A stretch of 6,001 bases of DNA from NCBI GenBank assembly GCA_035623615.1, contig DASPTB010000127.1:1-6001 (forward strand), written 5' to 3'. Made by a program: the position numbers and the translations under genes. This stretch comes from DASPTB01 sp035623615. GTDB taxonomy: Bacteria; Actinomycetota; UBA4738. The notes under the pieces were generated by a model. That model was given only the letters and a program-made list of their open reading frames with translations. It did not search any database and was not told where the DNA came from. Positions 1 through 4,958 of this stretch are shown piece by piece; position 1 is the stretch's first letter, and each line of letters starts with the position of its first letter.

Positions 1-13
1 GAATGTTCCTCTG

Positions 14-619
14 TCAGGGCTCGTCATGCGGAAGAGTCAGTCCGCGAACGAAGGTCGGAAGCGCGCTCCGCCAGACGACCTCCGCGGCCTCGGGAGGCCC
101 GAAGCATCCGATCAACTCGAGGGACGCGAGGCCGTGGACGACGCCCCATAGCGCGTTGAAGGTCGCTTCGGCGTCGCTCGCCGGCAGGACGCCCGCGTCG
201 GCGCATCGTCGAACGGTGTCGAGGACACGCTCCTGGCTCCGCCGTGCGAATTGCAGGTCTTCGTCGGTCGGGACGAAGTCGGGCACCGCCCGGTCGAAGA
301 GCAACCCATACAGGTTCGGTTCGGCGAGGGCGCTCTGGCGGTAGGAGAGCCCGAGTGGGATGAGCTCGTCGACAGGATCCGACTGGCGTGGAACCGCCTC
401 GGCGAGCCGACGAAAGGTGTCGGCTGCTTTGCGGAAGAGCGCGGAATACAGTCCCTCTTTGCCGCCGAACACGCTGTAGATCGCGCGAGTGCTCGTTCCC
501 ACCTCGTCGGCCACGCGCCGGACTGTGACCGCGCCCGGCCCCTCGTCGGCGAGGAGCCGCTCGGCTGCCTCGAGGAGGGCTTCCCGGGTGTCCTCCCCGT
601 GCTCCTTGGGACGTCCCAT
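14..619 (-). CDS. TetR-family transcriptional regulator, WHG-type C-terminal domain
   Basis: A 201-residue one-component repressor. The N-terminal DNA-binding domain (about residues 9-57) has the TetR pattern: a first helix with TREALLEAAERLL, then the helix-turn-helix VTVRRVADEVGTSTRAIYSVF (31-51) followed by GGKEGLY. The C-terminal half is an all-helical ligand-binding and dimer domain carrying W158-G-V-V-H162-G163, the hallmark of the WHG C-terminal family. Length is normal for TetR. I chose ATG at 617-619 because homologous starts fall just before the GRPKEHG-like arm and because a TATCCT -10 box ends six bases upstream, which suits a leaderless mRNA. An in-frame TTG at 638-640 would add seven residues but lies inside the putative operator. 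The gene is divergent from the flavoprotein gene, and the shared gap carries inverted repeats, so control of that gene and autorepression are likely. The ligand is unknown. Confidence 0.93.
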   Translation of the reverse strand: MGRPKEHGEDTREALLEAAERLLADEGPGAVTVRRVADEVGTSTRAIYSVFGGKEGLYSALFRKAADTFRRLAEAVPRQSDPVDELIPLGLSYRQSALAEPNLYGLLFDRAVPDFVPTDEDLQFARRSQERVLDTVRRCADAGVLPASDAEATFNALWGVVHGLASLELIGCFGPPEAAEVVWRSALPTFVRGLTLPHDEP

Positions 620-620
620 C

Positions 621-649
621 TTGACAGGATAACGGATCAACGTTACGGT
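621..649 (+). promoter_or_regulatory. Candidate sigma-70-type promoter of the flavoprotein gene
   Basis: A perfect -35 hexamer TTGACA (621-626) is followed after 17 bases by TACGGT (644-649), which fits the loose TANNNT -10 pattern. Transcription would begin near 656, giving a leader of about 60 bases before the ATG at 719. The -10 box lies inside the inverted repeat at 642-664, as expected for a repressed promoter. The -10 match is weak, so the call is moderate. Confidence 0.5.
626..631 (-). promoter_or_regulatory. Candidate -10 box for a leaderless tetR transcript
   Basis: On the minus strand TATCCT fits the actinobacterial TANNNT -10 pattern. Exactly six bases (gtcaag) separate it from the ATG at 619, so transcription would start at or next to the start codon. 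No Shine-Dalgarno sequence precedes this ATG, which agrees with leaderless translation. No good -35 box is visible. The box shares one base with the opposing TTGACA at 621-626. Confidence 0.4.
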
Positions 650-671
650 ACGGCGTGACGTAACAACGTTG
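630..671. promoter_or_regulatory. Nested inverted repeats, candidate TetR-family operator
   Basis: Three related symmetric elements sit in the divergent gap. TAACG (630-634) pairs with CGTTA (641-645) across six bases. GTTACG (642-647) pairs with CGTAAC (659-664); the dyad is centred on base 653, and 9 of 11 arm positions are complementary, including the inner ACG/CGT. CAACGTTG (664-671) is a perfect 8-bp palindrome, and CAACGTTA at 638-645 is a near copy of it 26 bases away. The 23-bp dyad overlaps the -10 box of the flavoprotein promoter and lies just upstream of the tetR -10. Binding by the adjacent TetR protein is inferred from position. Confidence 0.55.
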
Positions 672-704
672 CGAAATACCTCACGGGGGTCGCCGGGCTA
701 CTTC

Positions 705-713
705 GGAGGGAGG
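705..713 (+). promoter_or_regulatory. Ribosome binding site of the flavoprotein gene
   Basis: GGAGGGAGG lies five bases upstream of the ATG at 719-721. It fixes this start and contrasts with the apparently leaderless divergent tetR gene. Confidence 0.75.
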
Positions 714-718
714 ACGAC

Positions 719-2032
719 ATGTACGACGCGATCGTGGTGGGCGCAAGAGTGGGCGGATCCGCGACGGCCATGCTCCTGGCTCGCCGAGGGATGAAGGTAC
801 TGGTGGTCGACCGGGCCTCGTTCCCCAGCGACACGCTGTCGACGCATCAGATCCAGGTGCCCGGGGTCGCGCTGCTGCTGCGGTGGGGCCTGCTCGACGC
901 CGTCGTGGGATCCGGCGCGCCGCCGGCACGCCGCGTTCGGTTTCAACAGGAGGATCTGGTGATCGAGGGGTCGTTCCCGGAGTTCGAGGGAGCCTCCGCC
1001 GTCTACAGCCCGCGGCGGACGGTACTCGACGGGATCCTGCTGGACGCGGCCCGCTCGGCGGGTGCCGAGGTCCGCGAGCGGTTCATCGTCGAGGAGCTGG
1101 TGATGGAGGCCGGTCGTGTCGCGGGCATCCGGGGGGCGCGGAAGGGGAGCGACGCGACACTGACCGAGCGCGCCCGCATCGTGATCGGCGCGGACGGCAA
1201 ACACTCGCTCGTTGCGCGCAGCGTCGGCGCACCGGCGTACCGAGAGCGGCCGGTGCAGACGGCGGGGTTCTACACGTACTTCGAGGGGGTTCCACTCGCG
1301 GGGGGTGAGCTGTATTCGGGCGGGCGGCGCGCGGTGGGGGCTTGGCCGACCAACGACGGGCTGACGCTCACGTTCGCCGCCGTGCCGATCGCCGAGTTCG
1401 ACGCCGTCCGCAGGAACCCCGAGGAAGCGCTGATGGCGTCGCTGGACGGAGCCGGCGATCTCGGCGAGCGGGTGCGCGACGGCCGGCGCGTGGAACGTGT
1501 TCGCGCCACGTCCGATCTTCCCAACCGATTCCGGCAGGCGCACGGCCCGGGTTGGGTGCTGGTGGGCGACGCCGGTTTGGTGATGGATCCCGTGACCGGG
1601 CAGGGAATCGGGCATGCGTTCGGCGACGCGGAGCTGGTGGCGCGCGCGGTCGAGGATGGGCTCGGCGGGCGCGTTTCTCTGGAGACGTCGCTTGCCGTGT
1701 ATCAGCGTCGCCGGGACGCCGCGCGCTCGCCCATGTACGAGATGACCGCCGACGTCGCGTCGTTCTCGCGGCCGAAAGAGATGGTCGAGGTGCTGTTCGC
1801 GGCCCTCGCCGAGGATCCGGGACAGACCACGCGATTTCTCGGAGTCATCACCGGTGCCGTGGCCGAAAGGGAATTCTTCGCGCCGCGCAACCTCGTCCGA
1901 CTCGTCGGGGTGCGCGGGATCGCGAGACTGATGCGGGGACGGATGCGGCAGGTACGAACCGCACGCAAGCCTCCACCGGGACGCAGGACTGCCCGGGTAC
2001 CGATCGCTACGCCAGGTGGGCGTCCAGCGTGA
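719..2032 (+). CDS. FAD-dependent monooxygenase-like oxidoreductase (PHBH fold, group A)
   Basis: A 437-residue flavoprotein of the family usually annotated NAD(P)/FAD-dependent oxidoreductase, related to aromatic hydroxylases and geranylgeranyl reductases. The N-terminal Rossmann motif is IVVGARVGGSATAMLLARRG (5-24), ending in acidic D31 at the position that binds the FAD ribose. The second FAD/NAD(P)H motif is IGADGKHSLVAR (156-167). The third is VLVGDAGLVMDP (280-291) followed by TGQGIGHAF, contacting the FAD ribityl and pyrophosphate. The segment DTLSTHQIQVPG after the Rossmann fold is typical of this subfamily. A strong ribosome site GGAGGGAGG (705-713) lies five bases before the ATG. 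There is no signal peptide, so it is cytosolic. The last 30 or so residues (RKPPPGRR and onward) are basic and proline-rich, look poorly conserved and overlap the convergent osmC-like gene. Substrate unknown. The divergent TetR regulator suggests induction by the substrate or a related compound. Confidence 0.92.
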   Translation: MYDAIVVGARVGGSATAMLLARRGMKVLVVDRASFPSDTLSTHQIQVPGVALLLRWGLLDAVVGSGAPPARRVRFQQEDLVIEGSFPEFEGASAVYSPRRTVLDGILLDAARSAGAEVRERFIVEELVMEAGRVAGIRGARKGSDATLTERARIVIGADGKHSLVARSVGAPAYRERPVQTAGFYTYFEGVPLAGGELYSGGRRAVGAWPTNDGLTLTFAAVPIAEFDAVRRNPEEALMASLDGAGDLGERVRDGRRVERVRATSDLPNRFRQAHGPGWVLVGDAGLVMDPVTGQGIGHAFGDAELVARAVEDGLGGRVSLETSLAVYQRRRDAARSPMYEMTADVASFSRPKEMVEVLFAALAEDPGQTTRFLGVITGAVAEREFFAPRNLVRLVGVRGIARLMRGRMRQVRTARKPPPGRRTARVPIATPGGRPA

Positions 2033-2450
2033 TATCGACGTTCCCGCGGAGCGCGTTCGAGATCGGGCAGCCTTCCTCGGCCTTCTTCGCCACCTCCTGG
2101 AAACCCGCGTCGTCGAGCCCGCTCACGGATCCCCGCACCATGATGTGCATGGCGGTCACGGCGACGGCCTCGTCGCGGCGGTCGAGCGTGCACTCGGCAC
2201 GGACCTCGAGCGAATCGGGGGGCGTGCCGCCTTTCGTGAGCGTGTTCGACAGCGCCATCGCGTAGCAGGAGGCATGCGCGCCGGCGAGGAGCTCCTCGGG
2301 ACTGGTGCGACCATCGGGAGCCTCGGCCCGAGACGCCCAGGTGATCGGCGAGCCCTGCAGGATCTTGCTGCTCTCGAGGGAGAGGTCGCCCTCGCCCTCG
2401 GTCAGATTCCCCTTCCACGACACCTCGGCGACACGTACGGCCATCGGCAT
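2007..2450 (-). CDS. OsmC-family peroxiredoxin
   Basis: A 147-residue thiol peroxidase of the OsmC/Ohr superfamily, which reduces organic hydroperoxides in the cytosol with a pair of cysteines. The peroxidatic cysteine is C62 in SPEELLAGAHASCYAMAL, on the central helix. The resolving cysteine is C128 in KKAEEGCPISNAL. Both contexts are those of the OsmC branch. R48, just before SPEELL, could be the conserved arginine, though its spacing was not checked against an alignment. A third cysteine, C87, is not part of the family motif. ATG at 2448-2450 is chosen because GAGAGGGG lies about six bases upstream and family members begin right before this AEVSWKGNL strand. The open frame continues upstream to 2519, but that extension is Arg/Gly-rich and unlike the family. 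A second ATG two codons later (2442-2444) is possible. The gene stands alone, convergent with the flavoprotein gene. In this family reductant often comes from lipoylated proteins or thioredoxin-like systems; none is encoded here. Confidence 0.93.
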   Translation of the reverse strand: MPMAVRVAEVSWKGNLTEGEGDLSLESSKILQGSPITWASRAEAPDGRTSPEELLAGAHASCYAMALSNTLTKGGTPPDSLEVRAECTLDRRDEAVAVTAMHIMVRGSVSGLDDAGFQEVAKKAEEGCPISNALRGNVDITLDAHLA

Positions 2451-2715
2451 GGCGATCCCCTCTCTCTCGGCTCCGCGCGCGCGGCCGCCCGAGTGATTCC
2501 TCCCGCAATCTACTCCCATCGCGCGGTCGGATTCGCGGTCGGCGAACGATCGGGGCCGAACGGGTACGACCGAGCGATCGACGCACCCTGGAGCTTCCGC
2601 CGAGGGGGATTCGCGCAGGCGAAGGAGTTCGCGGATCAGTATGTCTTCGTCGCGCCCGCCAGCGGGCGAACGGCCAATCCGCCCGCGCCGTCAGGCCGAC
2701 CTCCCCGGACCGCGT
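2451..2715. other. Non-coding gap upstream of the osmC-like gene
   Basis: These 265 bases separate the lipoprotein stop from the osmC-like start. Open frames crossing it look like shadows (Arg/Pro/Gly-rich, no family motif). On the minus strand TAGATT (2507-2512), about 57 bases before the osmC ATG, could be a -10 box, but I see no matching -35. A GC-rich hairpin lies at 2653-2668. Nothing else is convincing. Confidence 0.5.
2653..2668. other. GC-rich hairpin downstream of the lipoprotein gene
   Basis: CGCCCGC and GCGGGCG are perfect complements separated by two bases, so the RNA could form a compact 5-7 bp stem about 48 bases past the lipoprotein stop. There is no following T-run on the minus strand, so it is at best a weak, non-canonical terminator. 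Such hairpins also arise by chance in GC-rich DNA. Confidence 0.25.
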
Positions 2716-3129
2716 TCACTGCGCGGTCGAGGTGCACGCGGTGATCGCGTCCATCGCGTTCGCCGTGTCCGTCATCCCCGTTCGCAGGGTCGTGCTGTTG
2801 TGGTCCTTGAGCGAGATGATTTCCACTTGGACGAGCCCTTCGACGGACCCGACTTGCTTGGCAAGAGCGGTGGCGTTGCCCGATTCGGTGAGAGCCGTTG
2901 CGTCACCCGAGAGGTCGTTGGCGGAGGCCGTCAGCGGCGAGATCGCCTGGTCCTTGTGGTGGCCCTTGAGCTTCTGTTGAACCTGCTGCAGCGTGGCGAG
3001 GTGCCGGCAGAGGTCGGGTGCCGCCGACGCCGGCTGGGCGCCCCTGTTGCAGGCCGACGTCGCGAGGAAGAGGAGCACGAGCAACGCGGCGGCAAGGGAC
3101 GATCGAGGCGTTCGGTTCGAAGCTCTCAT
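2716..3129 (-). CDS. Small putative lipoprotein of unknown function
   Basis: A 137-residue exported protein that I do not recognise. Residues 1-26 form a signal peptide: basic start (R2, R6, R9), hydrophobic core LAAALLVLLFLA (12-23), then TSAC with C27 as candidate lipid-modified cysteine. The lipobox fits the older PROSITE-style pattern, but Thr at -3 is unusual, so a secreted non-lipidated form is possible. The mature part is probably helical and Ala/Thr/Ser/Gln-rich. It has two further cysteines, C41 (PDLCRHL) and C132 (ITACTST), near its two ends, which could form a disulfide outside the membrane. The region LATLQQVQQKLKGHHKDQ looks coiled-coil-like. No good ribosome site precedes the ATG. 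The gene lies 57 bases after the 80-residue gene on the same strand, so it may be the last gene of that operon or have its own promoter. Function unknown. Confidence 0.8.
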   Translation of the reverse strand: MRASNRTPRSSLAAALLVLLFLATSACNRGAQPASAAPDLCRHLATLQQVQQKLKGHHKDQAISPLTASANDLSGDATALTESGNATALAKQVGSVEGLVQVEIISLKDHNSTTLRTGMTDTANAMDAITACTSTAQ

Positions 3130-3186
3130 GCCGCATTCTTCGACACTCGGACGGGTGGGCCTTAGGCAACCGACGGGCCCGAGTTC

Positions 3187-3429
3187 TCAGGAACGGGCAG
3201 ATCGAAGGCGGTTGGGTCGCGCCTCGATCGTCGCGAACGAGCGCGGGTCGGGGAGTGGGTCGAGCCTGTCGGCGGCGCGGCGGAGCGCGGACGCAGCGAG
3301 CGTCGTCATTCCGCGCATGAAACGTCGCCGGGGGGCGCCCGACTCCCGCACCTGCCGGTGCGTCTCGGCGGCCGACTGCAGCCGACCCGAGTCGTCCTTC
3401 GTCATCTCCTCGAACGGTGGCTTCAACAT
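3187..3429 (-). CDS. Hypothetical 80-residue basic protein in the RHH-DUF4097 operon
   Basis: I do not recognise this family. ATG at 3427-3429 is preceded by GAGAGGG about six bases upstream, and the gene begins 38 bases after the DUF4097 stop, so it is probably co-transcribed. A longer open frame upstream runs inside the DUF4097 gene and is Arg-rich shadow sequence. The protein is soluble and strongly charged. Residues 7-30 (EEMTKDDSGRLQSAAETHRQVRE) look helical. Residues 34-56 (RRRFMRGMTTLAASALRRAADRL) could form an amphipathic basic helix able to touch a membrane or nucleic acid. The tail from 57 is Pro/Arg-rich (DPLPDPRSF). There is no signal peptide, transmembrane helix or cysteine. The main support is position, ribosome site and stop placement rather than homology, so the gene is probable, not certain. 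Confidence 0.65.
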   Translation of the reverse strand: MLKPPFEEMTKDDSGRLQSAAETHRQVRESGAPRRRFMRGMTTLAASALRRAADRLDPLPDPRSFATIEARPNRLRSARS

Positions 3430-3467
3430 CGCAGACCCTCTCGAGATTCGGTGCGCGCGCGTGGTGC

Positions 3468-4286
3468 TCAGACGCTCGCCGCGGCGCGGACGATCCTGAC
3501 GTCGCCGCTCACTGTCTTGACGCGGATGTCGACCTCCGCGGCGCCGGCGAACGATCCGTCGTCCGACCCGTCGAGCTCGCAGAACGTGTCGCCCGAGCTC
3601 GACATGAGGTCCATCCACACGCGCTTGCCCGGACGGACGGCGACGACGGCGTCGCCCGACACCGAGGTCAGCTCGACCGTTCCCTTTTCGACCGCCTGGA
3701 TCGACAGGTCGCCCGACACCGATCTTGCCTTGACGCCGTCGGCGACCGTGTCGACCTTGAAGTCGCCGGAGACGAGCGCCGCCGACACGCGACCACCCGC
3801 GGCGCCGACGTGGATGTCGCCGGACGTCGTCGCCAGATCCGCCGAGCCCTGTGACTCGTGCACGCGCAGGTCGCCGCTCGCGGACTTGATCGTGAGGCGA
3901 TCCGTGACGTTCTCGAAGGAGACGTCGCCCGACGCGGTTCGCGCGTTGACCGACTCGAACCGGCCCTTTCCGACGACGTCGGCGGACGCGGTGACGACGT
4001 CCACCTCCGCGCCGTGCGGCGTTTCGATCCGAACCTCGTACGTGGCCTGCTTGGTGAACCAGCCGTGACGATTCTTGTCGGCGACCACGAGCAGCTGCCC
4101 GGCGGTTCGCCGCGAATCGCGGAATTCGATGCGCACGTCCTCGGCGTCCACCGAGGCACTCCTCGCGTCCGTGCGCTGGATGTCGACCGTCGTCTCCTGC
4201 GTGTCGGTCGCGACGACCTCGATATGTCCCCTGGGGATCCGAACGTAGAGCTGGATCGGTTCGGGGGTGGGGTAGGTGTCCGGCAT
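3468..4286 (-). CDS. DUF4097 beta-solenoid protein with S-G-D repeats
   Basis: A 272-residue protein of the DUF4097 family (beta-strand repeat, adhesin-like fold). Residues 1-95 form a less repetitive N-terminal part beginning with IQLYVRIPRGHIEVVATD. From residue about 100 a repeat of the form x-x-S-G-D-(hydrophobic)-x-(hydrophobic) recurs: a degenerate SAD at 101-103, then SGD at 119, 137, 155, 173, 191, 210, 231 and 260. The first five intervals are exactly 18 residues, then 19, 21 and 29, consistent with stacked solenoid rungs ending in a looser cap. There is no signal peptide or membrane helix, so unlike many adhesin-like proteins it should be cytosolic. ATG at 4284-4286 is preceded by an AGGAAGAGG-type ribosome site. 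The gene follows the RHH gene by 37 bases and is surely in its operon. The molecular function of the family is unknown to me; scaffolding or binding is only inferred from the fold. Confidence 0.9.
   Translation of the reverse strand: MPDTYPTPEPIQLYVRIPRGHIEVVATDTQETTVDIQRTDARSASVDAEDVRIEFRDSRRTAGQLLVVADKNRHGWFTKQATYEVRIETPHGAEVDVVTASADVVGKGRFESVNARTASGDVSFENVTDRLTIKSASGDLRVHESQGSADLATTSGDIHVGAAGGRVSAALVSGDFKVDTVADGVKARSVSGDLSIQAVEKGTVELTSVSGDAVVAVRPGKRVWMDLMSSSGDTFCELDGSDDGSFAGAAEVDIRVKTVSGDVRIVRAAASV
3501..3986 (-). repeat. Coding repeat: 18-residue (54-bp) S-G-D solenoid units
   Basis: This spans residues 101-262 of the DUF4097 protein. Each unit presents Ser-Gly-Asp at a turn followed by alternating hydrophobic residues. 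The units are conserved as protein rather than as DNA: codons for S, G and D differ between copies, which argues for old repeats under structural selection rather than recent duplication. Confidence 0.85.
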
Positions 4287-4323
4287 CGTCCTCTTCCTTT
4301 CTGTTCTCGTCCTGTTCGGCGTT

Positions 4324-4770
4324 TCAGCTCCGCGCGTAGCCGACGACGCGGCGGCCGCGCATCTGCCGGTCGCCGACGCTGCGCTTGACCGCCCGGACAA
4401 GCCAGGCGTTGGTGGACAGCCGCTCGCGGGAGGCGGCGGCCTCGACAGCCGTCTTCAAGCTCTCAGGGAGCCGAAGGGTGATGCGCGCCGAGTCCTCTTC
4501 GGCAGGGGCGTCGGCCGGTGGCTCGTCCTGCTCACGAACGAAGGTGAGCGAGACGTCGGTGCCGGCGACGCGCACCTCGACTCGGCCTGAGGGGAGCTGG
4601 TCGCTGAGCTCGGCGGCGGCCTCAGAGAGGGCGTCGAGAAGCTCGACCCTGACCGATGCCTGGAGGAGCTTCCCGAGCCGGACGACGGCTTGGGCGGCGG
4701 CTCCCTCGGATCCCTCGGCCGCGGTCTCGACGTCGGATTGGAGTGCTTCGAGAATCGCTGTGATGTTCAT
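4324..4770 (-). CDS. Ribbon-helix-helix (HicB-antitoxin-like) protein, probable operon regulator
   Basis: A 148-residue protein in two parts. Residues 1-80 are a helical and beta region (MNITAILEALQSDVE, then LLQASVRVELLDALSEAAAEL and VEVRVAGTDVSLTF) of unknown role, perhaps dimerisation. After an acidic Pro/Ala linker (80-94), residues 95-131 are a ribbon-helix-helix domain: strand ARITLRL (95-101), helix PESLKTAVEAAASRE (102-116) and helix STNAWLVRAVKRS (119-131) with the N-x-W signature. In such folds the strand from two subunits enters the DNA major groove. The tail is basic and ends in GYARS. From memory, similar actinomycete proteins, annotated as HicB-family antitoxins, end in a comparable GWVR-like motif and precede DUF4097 genes. 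No hicA-like toxin gene is present, so a toxin-antitoxin role is unsupported. It is the first gene of the operon. Its start has no ribosome site, but a promoter at leaderless distance. Tandem palindromes at the start suggest autoregulation. Confidence 0.9.
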   Translation of the reverse strand: MNITAILEALQSDVETAAEGSEGAAAQAVVRLGKLLQASVRVELLDALSEAAAELSDQLPSGRVEVRVAGTDVSLTFVREQDEPPADAPAEEDSARITLRLPESLKTAVEAAASRERLSTNAWLVRAVKRSVGDRQMRGRRVVGYARS

Positions 4771-4788
4771 GACGTCATTCTGACGTCA
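4770..4788. promoter_or_regulatory. Two tandem TGACGTCA palindromes, candidate RHH autoregulatory operator
   Basis: Perfect 8-bp palindromes TGACGTCA occur at 4770-4777 and 4781-4788, 11 bp centre to centre, so on nearly the same helix face. The first includes the A of the start codon and the second touches the -10 box. RHH regulators such as MetJ and Arc bind tandem short palindromes or half-sites, and the MetJ box AGACGTCT differs from this one only at its outer bases. Binding by the adjacent RHH protein is inferred. Confidence 0.6.
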
Positions 4789-4805
4789 CACGCGACATCT
4801 GTCAA
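4777..4805 (-). promoter_or_regulatory. Promoter of the RHH-DUF4097 operon, leaderless
   Basis: On the minus strand a perfect -35 TTGACA (4800-4805) is followed after 17 bases by CAGAAT (4777-4782, four of six consensus bases). Six bases then lead to the ATG at 4770, so the transcript should begin at or beside the start codon. The absence of any Shine-Dalgarno sequence agrees. A second TTGAC lies 8 bp further upstream (TTGACGCTTGACA). Confidence 0.65.
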
Positions 4806-4858
4806 GCGTCAACTTGGCGGCCGGTCCCGGAGCCGGGAACAGATGGGTTCCGCCCAGG

Positions 4859-4879
4859 GTTGAGTGAGGCAGACTCAAC
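4859..4879. promoter_or_regulatory. HAIR-type operator (HspR binding site) upstream of lon
   Basis: GTTGAGT (4859-4865) and ACTCAAC (4873-4879) are perfect 7-bp inverted arms around a 7-base spacer. The HspR-associated inverted repeat is CTTGAGT-N7-ACTCAAG; only the outermost base of each arm differs, and the change is compensatory. It lies 79 bases before the chosen lon start. In Streptomyces HspR is known to repress the dnaK operon, clpB and lon, so this fits a heat-shock-controlled lon. Confidence 0.85.
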
Positions 4880-4945
4880 TTCCTGCCCACCCGGAATACC
4901 GCCGGGGCAGCGGGCGGTTCAGGTGTGTAATCGAGTAATGGCGCT

Positions 4946-4951
4946 GAGGAG
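4946..4951 (+). promoter_or_regulatory. Ribosome binding site of lon
   Basis: GAGGAG lies seven bases upstream of the ATG at 4959-4961 and favours this start over the in-frame ATG at 4938-4940, which has no Shine-Dalgarno sequence. Confidence 0.65.
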
Positions 4952-4958
4952 AGACGAG

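Noticed and set aside
698..1615. A 305-codon minus-strand open frame opposite the flavoprotein gene
   Set aside because: It runs antisense through the FAD motifs and its Arg/His/Pro-rich composition is that of a shadow frame.
14..2450. A natural-product or catabolic gene cluster
   Set aside because: A TetR regulator, one flavoprotein and an OsmC peroxidase are not enough. No polyketide, peptide synthetase, transport or ring-cleavage gene is in view.
1342..2744. Two long plus-strand frames (1342-2265 and 2016-2744)
   Set aside because: They overlap the flavoprotein gene in another frame and run antisense to the osmC-like gene. Composition is Arg/Gly/Ala-rich with no recognisable domain.
3144..3184. 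Possible stem-loops between the 80-residue gene and the lipoprotein gene
   Set aside because: The arms (ACTCGG/CCGAGT, GGGCC/GGCCC) are short, far apart and compete with each other. There is no T-run, so a terminator cannot be claimed.
3501..3986. CRISPR or tandem DNA repeat, because similar GTCGCC-G words recur about every 54 bases
   Set aside because: The period is explained by the protein repeat: only the SGD codons recur, the sequence between them diverges as coding sequence, and the frame is open throughout.
4324..4770. HicAB toxin-antitoxin module
   Set aside because: Only the RHH part resembles HicB. No short hicA-like double-stranded-RNA-binding toxin gene flanks it, and the neighbour is DUF4097.
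4825..4838. TCCCGG-AG-CCGGGA inverted repeat as an operator or terminator
   Set aside because: It is short, made of G and C apart from the end pair and spacer A, has no T-run and lies between two divergent promoters where no terminator is needed. It may be chance.
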